Assembly: GCF_014698475.1 (NCBI RefSeq)
Contig: NZ_JACJTB010000039.1
Span: 1-64,000, forward strand
DNA length: 64,000 nucleotides
Direction of reading: 5' to 3'
DNA from: Nostoc spongiaeforme FACHB-130
Lineage (GTDB): Bacteria > Cyanobacteriota > Cyanobacteriia > Cyanobacteriales > Nostocaceae
The notes below the pieces were generated by a model. It ran no database searches and had not been told where the DNA came from. It worked only from the letters and a program-made list of their open reading frames with translations. A program made the translations under genes and the position numbers. Shown in pieces: positions 44,864 through 53,560 of the stretch (the stretch's first letter is position 1; each line of letters begins with the position of its first letter).

Positions 44864-45445
44864 GTGGGCTTATTTGATGATTTCAGTCGGTTTTTAGAAA
44901 ACCGTTTAGAAGAATTCTTGCGTAATAATCCACATTTGGAGTTAGAGGCGCTGTTAGAGCAACTGCGTCAGCAAGAAGAAGATACTTTAAAGCTAATAGC
45001 AGATTTACAAATCCAAGAAAAGCGATCGCAAGACGATATTCTCTCCACCGCCCAAGAAATTCAGCGTTGGCACATCCGTGTGCAGAAAGCCAAAGATGCG
45101 GGTAGACAAGACTTAGCCGCCGCCGCCCAAGAACGAGAAGCTGCCCTATTGCGGGAAGGAAATCAAAAATGGGGACACATGCAAGGGCTAAAAGAACGCC
45201 TGAATCAATCTCAAGAATTATTGCGAAAAATCCAGGTACGCAGACAGGAAGTACAAGCCAAAGCCGCAGAAGCCCAAACAGTACGCGCTCAAACCCAAGC
45301 CCAACAACAACGCATAGACACTAACGGTTGGTGGAATTCTTCTACAAGTACTTCGAGAAGTTTCGATGATTTAGAAGAAAAATTCCGTCGTTGGGAAACA
45401 GAAGACGAATTAGAAGCAATGAAGCGAAATTTAGGCAAGAAGTGA
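44864..45445 (+). CDS. TIGR04376 family cyanobacterial protein
   Basis: A 193-residue, almost wholly helical protein. It begins VGLFDDFSRFLENRLEEFLRNNP and continues with long charged coiled coils (about 25-155) to a short Ser-rich linker and the acidic end RRWETEDELEAMKRNLGKK. This matches the TIGR04376 family, found only in cyanobacteria and function unknown; the coiled-coil style recalls PspA/Vipp1 proteins. The start codon is GTG 44864. Confidence 0.82.
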   Translation: MGLFDDFSRFLENRLEEFLRNNPHLELEALLEQLRQQEEDTLKLIADLQIQEKRSQDDILSTAQEIQRWHIRVQKAKDAGRQDLAAAAQEREAALLREGNQKWGHMQGLKERLNQSQELLRKIQVRRQEVQAKAAEAQTVRAQTQAQQQRIDTNGWWNSSTSTSRSFDDLEEKFRRWETEDELEAMKRNLGKK

Positions 45446-45497
45446 AAATCTTAGGGGTGTAGGGTAGAACTTCCGTATCCTGCGAGAACGTCGAGTT

Positions 45498-45571
45498 GTA
45501 GGTTGGGTGGAGGAACGGAATCCAACAGGACTTGAGAATGTTGGGTTACGCTATCGCTACACCCAACCTAC
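45498..45571. repeat. GTAGGTTGGGT inverted repeat
   Basis: GTAGGTTGGGT at 45498-45508 pairs with ACCCAACCTAC at 45561-45571, and inner GGAACGGAATCCAAC also has loose pairing. A common Nostoc intergenic element between two co-directional genes. Confidence 0.6.
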
Positions 45572-45650
45572 TATTCTCTTAACTGCTGACTTCTGCATCC
45601 TCTCTTAAAGTCACAATATTTAGAGTAAATCTATATTTGATTTTTCAAAA

Positions 45651-46103
45651 ATGTCTGCTAAACCTCAAGATAAAAGCCGAAGTTTGATTCAATCTGGTGA
45701 CTGGCCGATTGAACAATTACCGGGATTGAGTCAAGAAGAGCGATCGCAACTACAAATTTGCGGCATTAAAACTACCCGCAGTCTCTTCAATCAAGGCAAA
45801 ACTCTAGAAGCTAGATTAGCGTTAGCTAGTAAACTACAAGTTCATCTTCAGTATGTCAATAAATGGGTAGCACTAGCTGATTTATCCCGCATTCCCAGTG
45901 TTGGCACACAATATTGTGGCTTATTGCTTCATGCAGGAATCGGTTCTGTCGCCCAATTAGTCCAAACTCCCAGCCATAGATTGCACAGACAAATTATGCG
46001 TTTGCAAGTAGCAACCTTGCAACGACGAGACTTGTGTCCATCAATTGAGTTAGTCCAGCAATGGAGTCAACAAGCTAAGACAGTGCTGAGTGCTGAGTGC
46101 TGA
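45651..46103 (+). CDS. DUF4332 protein (helix-hairpin-helix-like)
   Basis: A 150-residue protein of DUF4332. Two hairpin-type segments occur: LPGLSQEERSQLQICGIKTT (20-40) and IPSVGTQYCGLLLHAGIGSV (about 84-103), resembling DNA-binding HhH units. The last residues (LSAEC) and stop are encoded by the GTGCTGA repeat that follows. Function unknown; nucleic-acid binding is a reasonable inference. ATG 45651. Confidence 0.82.
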   Translation: MSAKPQDKSRSLIQSGDWPIEQLPGLSQEERSQLQICGIKTTRSLFNQGKTLEARLALASKLQVHLQYVNKWVALADLSRIPSVGTQYCGLLLHAGIGSVAQLVQTPSHRLHRQIMRLQVATLQRRDLCPSIELVQQWSQQAKTVLSAEC

Positions 46104-46145
46104 GTGTTGAGTGCTGAGTGTTGAGTGCTGAGTGCTGAGTGCTGA
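46083..46145. repeat. Nine copies of a 7-bp GTGCTGA tandem repeat
   Basis: 63 bp equal to nine units of GTGCTGA/GTGTTGA. It contains the end of the DUF4332 gene. A related inverted pair lies at 10992-11147. CTCCCTTGTC-type tract follows to 46200. Confidence 0.9.
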
Positions 46146-46199
46146 ATAAATATGTCTCCCTTGTCTCCCCTGCTCCCTTGTCTCCCTGCTCCCTGCCTC

Positions 46200-46814
46200 C
46201 TACTCCTTCACCAATACTCCATTGAGAAAAATATCCGCCAATCCTTCAGCCATGTGCTGCATTTCTTGGGGAGAAGCGTCTGGTTCCATGAGGGTGTTAT
46301 TAGAGAAACCTGCGATCGCAAACATCCCTAAAAATACTTTAGCAACAAGTTTGGCATCGATTTGGCGGTAAATGCCTTTATCCATCGCCGTTTGAAAAAA
46401 GGCTTCAGCGACATCTGTCATTTTATTGATAACTTCTATTTGAATGCGATCGCGTAAATCAGGGTGAAACTGCACTTCCATAAAACACACCCGCATCAAA
46501 TCAGCATTTTTCTGGAAATTCCACATCCTCCGGCGCATCACCTGGGCTACAGCCTTATAACTGCCCATTTCACTCAATTCTGTTAGCAAATCCGTTAATA
46601 TCTCCACCCAGCCACCCGTCGCCACTTCCACCAAAATGGCTTTTTTATTCGGAAAATGCCGAAATAACGTACCCTCAGCCACACCCGCAGCTTGGGCTAA
46701 ATCGCGGGTAGTTGTACCATCAAATCCTTGCGAGGCAAATAGTCGCCGCGCCGCTTGTAAAATGCGGTTGCGTGTTTGTGCTTCTGAAGGTGGGGGAGAA
46801 TTAAAAACTCGCAT
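46200..46814 (-). CDS. TetR/AcrR family transcriptional regulator
   Basis: A 204-residue repressor. The N-terminal DNA-binding domain (residues 12-60) reads RNRILQAARRLFASQGFDGT, TRDLAQAAGVAEGTLFRHFPNK. The helical C-terminal domain binds an unknown ligand. It is transcribed divergently from the M16 peptidase genes with a 277-bp gap, so may control them or itself. No clear palindrome was found near the start. Confidence 0.94.
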   Translation of the reverse strand: MRVFNSPPPSEAQTRNRILQAARRLFASQGFDGTTTRDLAQAAGVAEGTLFRHFPNKKAILVEVATGGWVEILTDLLTELSEMGSYKAVAQVMRRRMWNFQKNADLMRVCFMEVQFHPDLRDRIQIEVINKMTDVAEAFFQTAMDKGIYRQIDAKLVAKVFLGMFAIAGFSNNTLMEPDASPQEMQHMAEGLADIFLNGVLVKE

Positions 46815-47091
46815 AACAGTTACGGTGTGATTTCCGGGACGAGATAGGTAGCATTATTGTCTAACATCGATTACAAAAAGCACGGAAAGCTTAATACAAG
46901 ATTAACGCCCTGCCCAAATATTGACCTGTTTCTCAGGTAGTGAAACTTTACAAAAGAAGTTGGATTCTCCAAATTGAGCAATCTAAAAATTCTGAGTTAT
47001 TGGCAAAGCAGCTAACTGGCTCTTCACCATACACTAATGTTGGATGCTACTAATAAAATGATTATCTTACTCGTAAAATTCATGGTTGCTT

Positions 47092-48723
47092 ATGAATCAG
47101 ATTAGTAGCCGACAAGTAGTTGTAAATGGTGTAAATCAAGTGTTGAGCAGATTATCTCGTCTGTTAATTGCTTTTTTGGCATTAACGATATTCTCGTGGG
47201 GAACGATTCCAGAAATGGCGGTGGCGCAAACTCAAACTGCACCACCGCCACCACGCACAGTTCAACCCAGCAAAGCACCAGATAAAAGCTCGATTCAGCC
47301 TTATTTAGATCGGGTAGTCAAGCAATTGACGAAGTTTCAACTGGACAATGGGATGAAGTTCATTGTTTTAGAACGCCACCAAGCGCCTGTTGTTTCATTT
47401 TTAACCTATGCTGATGTTGGTGGTGTGGATGAGCCGGATAAGAAAACAGGTGTAGCACACTTTCTAGAACATTTAGCTTTTAAAGGTACGCAACGGATTG
47501 GTACTACAGATTACAAAGCTGAAAAACCGCTTTTAGAACGCCTAGAACAGTTAGATAGTCAAATTAGAACAGCTAAAGCAGAGAATAACAAAGCTGATGT
47601 GGCGCGGTTACAGGCCGAATTTAAGCAAGTAGAAGCCCAAGCCGCCAAGCTAGTCAAGCAAAACGAGATGGGGCAAATTGTGGAACAAGCGGGAGGTGTA
47701 GGCTTAAATGCGAATACTTCCACCGAAGCCACTCGTTATTTTTACAGCTTTCCATCTAATAAATTAGAACTTTGGATGTCGCTGGAGTCGGAGCGATTTT
47801 TAGAACCTGTACTCAGTCGAGAGTTTTATAAAGAAAAAGATGTAATTTTAGAAGAACGGCGCTTACGGGTGGAGAATTCGCCGATTGGGTTGATGATTGA
47901 GAAATTTATCGATGCAGCGTATAAAGTTCATCCGTACAGGCGGCCTGTGATTGGTTATGACGAAGATATCCGTAACCTCACACCAGCAGATGTGCAGCAG
48001 TTTTTTGATACTTACTATGCACCAAATAATTTAGCGATCGCAATTGTTGGTGATGTTAACCCCAATGAAGTCAAACGACTCGCACAAATTTACTTTGGGC
48101 GTTTTCCCAGCAAACCCAAACCCCAATCGAAAATTCCTGTAGAACCCAAGCAAACTAAAACACAAGAAGTCACTTTAGAATTACCTTCCCAACCTTGGTA
48201 TTTAGAAGGTTATCACCGTCCGGCAGTTACCCATCCCGATAACGCTGTGTATGAAATTATCAGCCGACTGTTGAGTGAAGGGCGCACTTCCAGATTGTAT
48301 AAATCTTTGGTGGAAAAACAACAACTCGCCCTGACAGCCCAAGGTTATAGCGGTTTTCCTGGCGACAAATATCCCAATTTGCTGCTATTTTATGCCCTGA
48401 CGGCTCCCGGTCACACTGTGGATGAGTTAGCCACGGGTTTACGCCAAGAAATTGAGAACTTAAAAACTCAACCAGTCACAGCCACCGAATTACAGCGTGT
48501 GAAAACTCAAGCCAGAGCCGATTTACTCCGCAGCCTTGATTCTAATACAGGGATGGCGCAGTTGTTGTTGGAATATGAAGTAAAAACAGGTGATTGGCAA
48601 AACTTGTTCAAGCAATTGGATGAAATTGCGGCGGTAACTCCGGCGAATATTCAACGAGTCGCCAAAGCAGCGTTTACACCCGAAAATCGCACTATTGGTA
48701 AGTTGTTGTCGAAGCAAGGATGA
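47092..48723 (+). CDS. M16 family zinc peptidase, active
   Basis: A 543-residue exported M16B-type peptidase. The signal peptide (LLIAFLALTIFSWGTIPEMAVA) ends near residue 45. The inverted zinc motif is HFLEHLAFKGT (about 128-138), followed by the distal Glu in EERRLRVE. A coiled insertion precedes that part. It degrades peptides; pairing with an inactive partner is typical of bacterial M16B heterodimers. ATG 47092 is preferred to a TTG six bases earlier. Confidence 0.93.
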   Translation: MNQISSRQVVVNGVNQVLSRLSRLLIAFLALTIFSWGTIPEMAVAQTQTAPPPPRTVQPSKAPDKSSIQPYLDRVVKQLTKFQLDNGMKFIVLERHQAPVVSFLTYADVGGVDEPDKKTGVAHFLEHLAFKGTQRIGTTDYKAEKPLLERLEQLDSQIRTAKAENNKADVARLQAEFKQVEAQAAKLVKQNEMGQIVEQAGGVGLNANTSTEATRYFYSFPSNKLELWMSLESERFLEPVLSREFYKEKDVILEERRLRVENSPIGLMIEKFIDAAYKVHPYRRPVIGYDEDIRNLTPADVQQFFDTYYAPNNLAIAIVGDVNPNEVKRLAQIYFGRFPSKPKPQSKIPVEPKQTKTQEVTLELPSQPWYLEGYHRPAVTHPDNAVYEIISRLLSEGRTSRLYKSLVEKQQLALTAQGYSGFPGDKYPNLLLFYALTAPGHTVDELATGLRQEIENLKTQPVTATELQRVKTQARADLLRSLDSNTGMAQLLLEYEVKTGDWQNLFKQLDEIAAVTPANIQRVAKAAFTPENRTIGKLLSKQG

Positions 48724-48825
48724 AAACGAACCACAAAGAACGCATAGACACGAAGTGGCTTCCCGAAGGGTAGGGCGCGAAGAAATATGGACAGATATAA
48801 ACATCAGGTGAAGGGTAAGAGGTCG

Positions 48826-50310
48826 ATGAAATTCAAACTATTGCATGGTAAAAGGTTGATTTATGTTGTCATGTTTGCCTTTGCCTTTTTACTTTTGACT
48901 TTTGACTTTTCTTTAGCAGCGACAACAACAGCCAAACATTACACAGAGTTAAAATTACCACCTTTACCTGCGGTCAAGTTACCCAAATATGAACGCTTTG
49001 CTTTACAAAATGGCTTAGTTGTGTACTTAGTAGAAGATCATGAACTGCCGTTAGTGAGTGGTTCGGCTTTGGTGCGGACTGGTAGCCGTTGGGAACCAGG
49101 TGATAAAGTTGGGTTAGCTGGTTTAACAGGTGCAGTCATGCGGACTGGGGGAACTAAGCAGCATTCGCCAGATGAACTCAATGAAATCTTAGAACAACGG
49201 GCTGCATCGGTAGAAACAAGTATTGGTGAGGGTTCCGGGAGTGCAAGTTTTGAGGCGCTAACTGAAGATGTGGACACGGTGTTTGGTTTATTTGCGGAAG
49301 TACTGCGGGAACCAGTATTTGCCCAAGATAAACTGGATTTAGCCAAGAACCAAACTAAAGGGGGAATTGCCCGCCGCAATGATGATCCTAATAGTATTGC
49401 CAGCCGAGAATTTAGAAAATTGGTTTATGGCAAGGAAAGTCCATATTCTCGGACTGTGGAATATGCCACATTGGATAAAATTCGCCGGGAAGATTTAGTC
49501 CAGTTTTACCAGCAATACTTTCATCCCAATAATATAATTTTGGGGATTGTGGGCGATTTTGATAGTAAAAAAATGCGATCGCTCATTCAAGCTAAATTAG
49601 GTAATTGGCGACGTAACCCCAAAATCACTAAACCCCAGTTACCAAAGGTTTCCCCAGCTAACAAAGGCGGAGTATTTTTTGTTAATCAGCCCCAGTTAAC
49701 TCAAAGTAGTGTACTTTTAGGGCATTTAGGCGGACAATTCGACAGCCCCGACTATGCCGCACTGGATGTTTTGAATGGGGTGTTAAATGGTTTTGGTGGA
49801 CGCTTATTTAATGAAGTGCGATCGCGCCAAGGTTTAGCTTACTCTGTATATGGTTACTGGAGTCCCCGGTTTGATTATCCCGGTATTTTCTTGGCTGGCG
49901 GACAAACCCGTTCTGAGGCTACCGTCCAGTTTGTGAAATCCTTACAAACCGAAATTAAACGTATTCAAGCACAACCAGTAACAGCCCAAGAACTAGCCTT
50001 TGCCAAAGAATCGACTCTCAATTCTTTTGTGTTTAATTTTCAAGACCCCGGTCAAACCTTATCACGGCTGATGCGCTATGAATATTACGGCTATCCATCA
50101 GACTTTTTGTTCCGTTATCAAAAAGCCGTCGCCGCCACTACCGCCGCCGATGTGCAACGGGTAGCCAAGCAATATCTCAAACCAGAAAACCTGATAACTT
50201 TAGTTGTGGGAAATCAAACCGCAATTAAACCACCGTTAACAGGTTTAGCCAAACAAGTCACACCCATCGATGTGACAATTCCTGGTTCACCATCACAAGC
50301 CAAGAATTAA
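48826..50310 (+). CDS. M16 family peptidase-fold protein, inactive partner
   Basis: A 494-residue M16-fold protein with a signal peptide (MKFKLLHGKRLIYVVMFAFA, then LLLTFDFSLA). The HxxEH motif is absent: the equivalent stretch reads LTGAVMRTGGTKQHSP. The rest, including the conserved YGYWSPRFDYPGIFLAGGQT segment, is well kept. It should form a heterodimer with the active subunit encoded 100 bases upstream. The signal peptide is encoded by TTTTGACTTTTGACTTTT, a tract typical of intergenic repeats. ATG 48826 has AGAGG upstream; an ATG 39 bases earlier is possible. Confidence 0.9.
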   Translation: MKFKLLHGKRLIYVVMFAFAFLLLTFDFSLAATTTAKHYTELKLPPLPAVKLPKYERFALQNGLVVYLVEDHELPLVSGSALVRTGSRWEPGDKVGLAGLTGAVMRTGGTKQHSPDELNEILEQRAASVETSIGEGSGSASFEALTEDVDTVFGLFAEVLREPVFAQDKLDLAKNQTKGGIARRNDDPNSIASREFRKLVYGKESPYSRTVEYATLDKIRREDLVQFYQQYFHPNNIILGIVGDFDSKKMRSLIQAKLGNWRRNPKITKPQLPKVSPANKGGVFFVNQPQLTQSSVLLGHLGGQFDSPDYAALDVLNGVLNGFGGRLFNEVRSRQGLAYSVYGYWSPRFDYPGIFLAGGQTRSEATVQFVKSLQTEIKRIQAQPVTAQELAFAKESTLNSFVFNFQDPGQTLSRLMRYEYYGYPSDFLFRYQKAVAATTAADVQRVAKQYLKPENLITLVVGNQTAIKPPLTGLAKQVTPIDVTIPGSPSQAKN

Positions 50311-50590
50311 TCATCTAGGACTGACAAAAGAAGCAGGGGGGAAGGGAGCAGGGAGCAAGGGAGCAAGGGAGAATTGACAGTAACCTCTCTCCTGCTCCTC
50401 TGCTCCTCCGTTCCCCTGCTGCTTGAATGAAGAGATATCTTAACCGAACCGTATTGCTCCCCCCATATCCATCTATGAAAAACTGCGGTAGAAATTGCTG
50501 AATTTGGCTAAAGTCGAGTTAGTGGCGAGTTAATTATCAAGTCGAGAAATTAGACAGCTACAGCAATTATCACAAGGACGTAGATTAAGA

Positions 50591-51346
50591 ATGTTACTGC
50601 ATTTAAGTACTTGGCAAGAAGTTGAAGCTTATTTACAGCAATCTCAGGGGATAATTTTCCCCATTGGTTCTACAGAACAACATGGGCCGACGGGGTTAAT
50701 TGGGACTGATGCGATTTGTGCAGAAGCGATCGCCCGTGGTGTGGGTGATGTGACTGGAGCGATCGTTGGCCCTACAATCAATGTAGGTATGGCATTACAC
50801 CACACCGCCTTTCCCGGTACAATTAGTCTCCGTCCTAGCACTTTAATTCAAGTCGTGCGAGACTATGTAACCAGTTTAGTCAAAGTTGGTTTTAAAAAGT
50901 TCTACTTTATTAACGGTCATGGTGGTAATATTGCTACCCTCAAAGCAGCTTTTTCAGAAACTTATGCTTACCTAGAAGATTTACAAATCGCTCATGCTCA
51001 TCAAGTGCAATGTCAAGTAGCTAACTGGTTTATGTGTAAATCTGTATTTGAGTTGGCTAAAGAATTATACGCTGATCAAGAAGGTTCTCATGCTACCCCC
51101 AGTGAAGTAGCTGTGACTCAATATGTTTATCCCGAAGCCATTAAGCAAGCACCCCTTTCTCCAGAAGTGGCGCGGGGACATAACATTTATAGCGCCGCCG
51201 ACTTTCGCAACCGTTACCCAGATGGACGTATGGGTTCAAATCCCGCCTTAGCCACACCAGAACATGGTAAGCAATTTTATGACTTGGCGGTGAAAGAACT
51301 GAGTAATGGATATTTAAAATTTCTCAACGCCGATGAAGGTATATAG
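50591..51346 (+). CDS. Creatininase family protein
   Basis: A 251-residue amidohydrolase of the creatininase/FAPy-hydrolase fold. Metal ligands: GSTEQHGPTGLIGTDA (Glu, His, Asp), YFINGHGGN (His), and a Glu in GSHATPSEVA. Members hydrolyse cyclic amides or cleave ring-opened purines; in cyanobacteria the substrate is unknown. The gene stands alone after the M16 pair, with ATG 50591. Confidence 0.9.
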   Translation: MLLHLSTWQEVEAYLQQSQGIIFPIGSTEQHGPTGLIGTDAICAEAIARGVGDVTGAIVGPTINVGMALHHTAFPGTISLRPSTLIQVVRDYVTSLVKVGFKKFYFINGHGGNIATLKAAFSETYAYLEDLQIAHAHQVQCQVANWFMCKSVFELAKELYADQEGSHATPSEVAVTQYVYPEAIKQAPLSPEVARGHNIYSAADFRNRYPDGRMGSNPALATPEHGKQFYDLAVKELSNGYLKFLNADEGI

Positions 51347-51813
51347 GGTTCTGGTTTGATTAAAGCTACAGTGTACACACAAGTCTGATAAAGTTGCCTA
51401 GTAGCATTTCGATCCCCCCTAACCCTCGTTAAAAAGCCAGGGTGGTTTCATACAAGGAGAGAAAAAACTAGAGCGAGTAACTGAGGAAGTTTTAAGGCGA
51501 ATAATGTACAGCTTCATGAAATTGAAGGGATTTTAGCAGCTATTCCTTCATTCCTCAGTCCATGTGATTCTAGCTACAACTAGATAAATCTTGAGACATT
51601 CTTCTTCTGGTGTCATAGCTATTACCCTGCTCTGTCGCTGCGTTAATTTTTTTATATGGCAGACGCATCACCATTATGAATTGAGACAGAACTCATATTT
51701 GATTTAGGAAAAAAATCAATACACTTAGATACAGTTTCTTTCCTACTCCCGACTCCCTATTCCCTACTCCCTGTCTACACAAGTAGATTCGGAAATCAAA
51801 CCGGATTCCTATA
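51347..51813. other. Intergenic stretch with a dispersed repeat
   Basis: About 470 bases. Copy of the dispersed element lies at 51741-51814 in inverted orientation relative to 23512-23570 (CTCCCTATTCCCTACTCCCTG, then AAACCGGATTCCTATAT). Near 51366-51480 are sequences (TGTACACACAAGT) resembling those at 26640-26720. No gene. Confidence 0.5.
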
Positions 51814-52449
51814 TTACTGTACTTGTTCGCTGCTGAGGTGGGCGATCGCTTGTTTAATCCAATCTTCCACATAAGCATCTTTTGGTAGTCCAATGTCTTC
51901 ACTCACAACGTGTAAGGCGTGGCTAACTTCGTGGGCTGTGTAACCCAAAGCGAACAAAGTCATCTGCACTTCTTCTAAAATCCCTGGTGCTGGGCCGCCT
52001 GTAGCGACGAAGAACCCTGCTGATTTGCGCCATTCAATCAATTTGCTTTTCAGTTCTAAACAGATGCGTTCTGCGGTTTTTTTGCCCACTCCAGGGGCTT
52101 GAATTAAGATTTGGGTGTTACCTGCAATGATGGCTTGGACTAAATCTGGTAATTCCAAGGTATCTAAGAGGGCGATCGCCAATGCTGCACCAATACCGCT
52201 AACCGTTAGCAGGTGGCGAAATAAATCTCGTTCTGCTGGTGAAGCAAAGCCATACAGTAAAGGCACTTCTTCCCGAATTTGGTAATGAGTGAAAATTTGC
52301 GCCACTCCGCCTGATTCTGGTAACTGCTGTGCTAACCTTTGGGGAACTTGCAAATCGTAACCAATACCATTGACTTCGATCGTCAAAATGACGCGATTAC
52401 CGCCAATTGTCTGAACACCCGCAACAAGACCTTTGAGATAGCTAATCAT
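51814..52449 (-). CDS. ruvA: Holliday junction DNA helicase subunit RuvA
   Basis: A 211-residue protein. Domain I is an OB fold ([30 protein letters not shown]), domain II has two HhH motifs ([17 protein letters not shown] and [18 protein letters not shown]), and domain III is the C-terminal helical part that contacts RuvB. It binds four-way junctions in recombination. ATG 52449 is the natural start; the frame opens four codons further. A decayed gene lies upstream. Confidence 0.96.
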   Translation of the reverse strand: MISYLKGLVAGVQTIGGNRVILTIEVNGIGYDLQVPQRLAQQLPESGGVAQIFTHYQIREEVPLLYGFASPAERDLFRHLLTVSGIGAALAIALLDTLELPDLVQAIIAGNTQILIQAPGVGKKTAERICLELKSKLIEWRKSAGFFVATGGPAPGILEEVQMTLFALGYTAHEVSHALHVVSEDIGLPKDAYVEDWIKQAIAHLSSEQVQ

Positions 52450-52463
52450 AAGAATCCACAATA

Positions 52464-52892
52464 TTACAAAACTTTTAGAATTCCCTCAACACAAGGGTTT
52501 TGTACTGAGTACCGATAGTCAGTCGGATTTTTAGTATGCCATTGAGCATTACTAAACATGATTCCCCGTTGATTGCCCACAGCGAACAATGCAATATCAT
52601 TACCTGAATCACTCCAGACAACTGTTTTTTCTGCTGCAAATTGCTATCTTTGCCGAAGAAACTCCGTTGTCTGACCCTGAACGCTGAAAAACGGTACAAT
52701 GTCGAGGTCAAAACCGTTGTGAGAGATTAACTTTATATTTAAAGCATACTTTCGTGATTTTGTCTCAATCTGTGGTAAAATTTTATCTGCAAATTCCGAT
52801 TTTAAGAGAAAAATTATCTGACACAGACCTTGTTTGGTTTGTGCGATCGCTGCAATCAGAAAATTGATTCGTGACTCTACTGGACTGAAAAG
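52464..52892 (-). pseudogene. Decayed sucrose-phosphatase-like HAD protein
   Basis: The minus strand gives a continuous HAD-like frame of about 142 codons broken by a single in-frame TAG at 52644-52646. Downstream of it reads QFAAEKTVVWSDSGNDIALF, AVGNQRGIMFSNAQWHTKNP and [19 protein letters not shown], matching sucrose-phosphate phosphatase-type HAD-IIB proteins (the GDSGND motif). Upstream of it reads KLISHNGFDLDIVPF. The N-terminal DxDxT motif and start are missing, so the gene is truncated at its 5' end too. Family is sure enough; true substrate is inference. Confidence 0.82.
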
Positions 52893-52981
52893 AAGAAAAT
52901 TAACCGCAGATGGACGCGGATGAACGCCGATTAATTTCGGTAATCTACTACTTATATATATGACTTATGCACAGGTTAAGG

Positions 52982-53027
52982 AAAAACGTAGACGCACTGC
53001 TTCACCGCTTTCACGTCTACGTTTTTT
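52982..53027. repeat. Imperfect inverted repeat with T-run
   Basis: AAAAACGTAGACG at 52982-52994 pairs with CGTCTACGTTTTTT at 53014-53027. Could work as a bidirectional terminator; the role is unclear as no gene abuts it. Confidence 0.55.
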
Positions 53028-53171
53028 CATGATTAAACATCTTTCTACCTTGTCCCCCTCGTCTCCCCACACTCCCCACATATACGTGAGAAATTCGGAA
53101 TTTCCCTCGTCTCTTCAAACAGTCGCTACACTAACAAGCTGACTTTTCCAAAGTTCAGACAAGGAACTTTA

Positions 53172-53201
53172 ATTAACCTTTTGCTAGGCATTTCTTAACC
53201 T
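53172..53201 (+). promoter_or_regulatory. Candidate Pho box
   Basis: ATTAACCT at 53172-53179 and CTTAACCT at 53194-53201 are exactly 22 bp apart, i.e. two 11-bp steps of the 8+3 spacing known for cyanobacterial Pho boxes. The middle element (GCTAGGCA) is degenerate. It lies about 360 bases before the giant phosphoesterase ATG. Confidence 0.45.
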
Positions 53202-53385
53202 ACCTGGGATAGCGTGAAGCACTGAATATCACAGTTATTTCATGGTGCGATCGCCCAAGCTGTAAAGTGCATCTTTGCAGTTTATATTTTCATGGCAAAT
53301 TTGCGTAGACGCAAGCGGCTTGCCAGGGGCATCGCCTGTTTACAAACTCACACCGTGTGCAACTTTATCTCAAACCAACCTAACC

Positions 53386-53466
53386 CCCAACCCCTTCCCT
53401 TGTAGGGAAGGGGAGCAATATTCAAAGCCTCTCTCCGCTTCGGGGAGAGGTTTGGAGAGGGGTTAA
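53386..53466. repeat. Two-hairpin dispersed repeat in the leader
   Basis: CCCTTCCCTTGTAGGGAAGGGG forms one stem, and CCTCTCTCCGCTTCGGGGAGAGG the second. These are common dispersed elements in Nostoc-type genomes and may have inserted between the Pho box and the gene start. Confidence 0.65.
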
Positions 53467-53560
53467 AAAAATAAGTTGCACATCATATAAACTCACAAGT
53501 TTTTAGTGAGTAAAAGCGGAAATCGCTTCTCTGAATCCTGATTTATCGATACCCAAAAAT

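Noticed and set aside
52960-53142. 60-codon plus-strand frame
   Set aside because: Crosses an inverted repeat and a CCCCACACTCC low-complexity tract; the peptide is not protein-like.
53275-53466. 63-codon plus-strand frame
   Set aside because: Made of two dispersed hairpin repeats.
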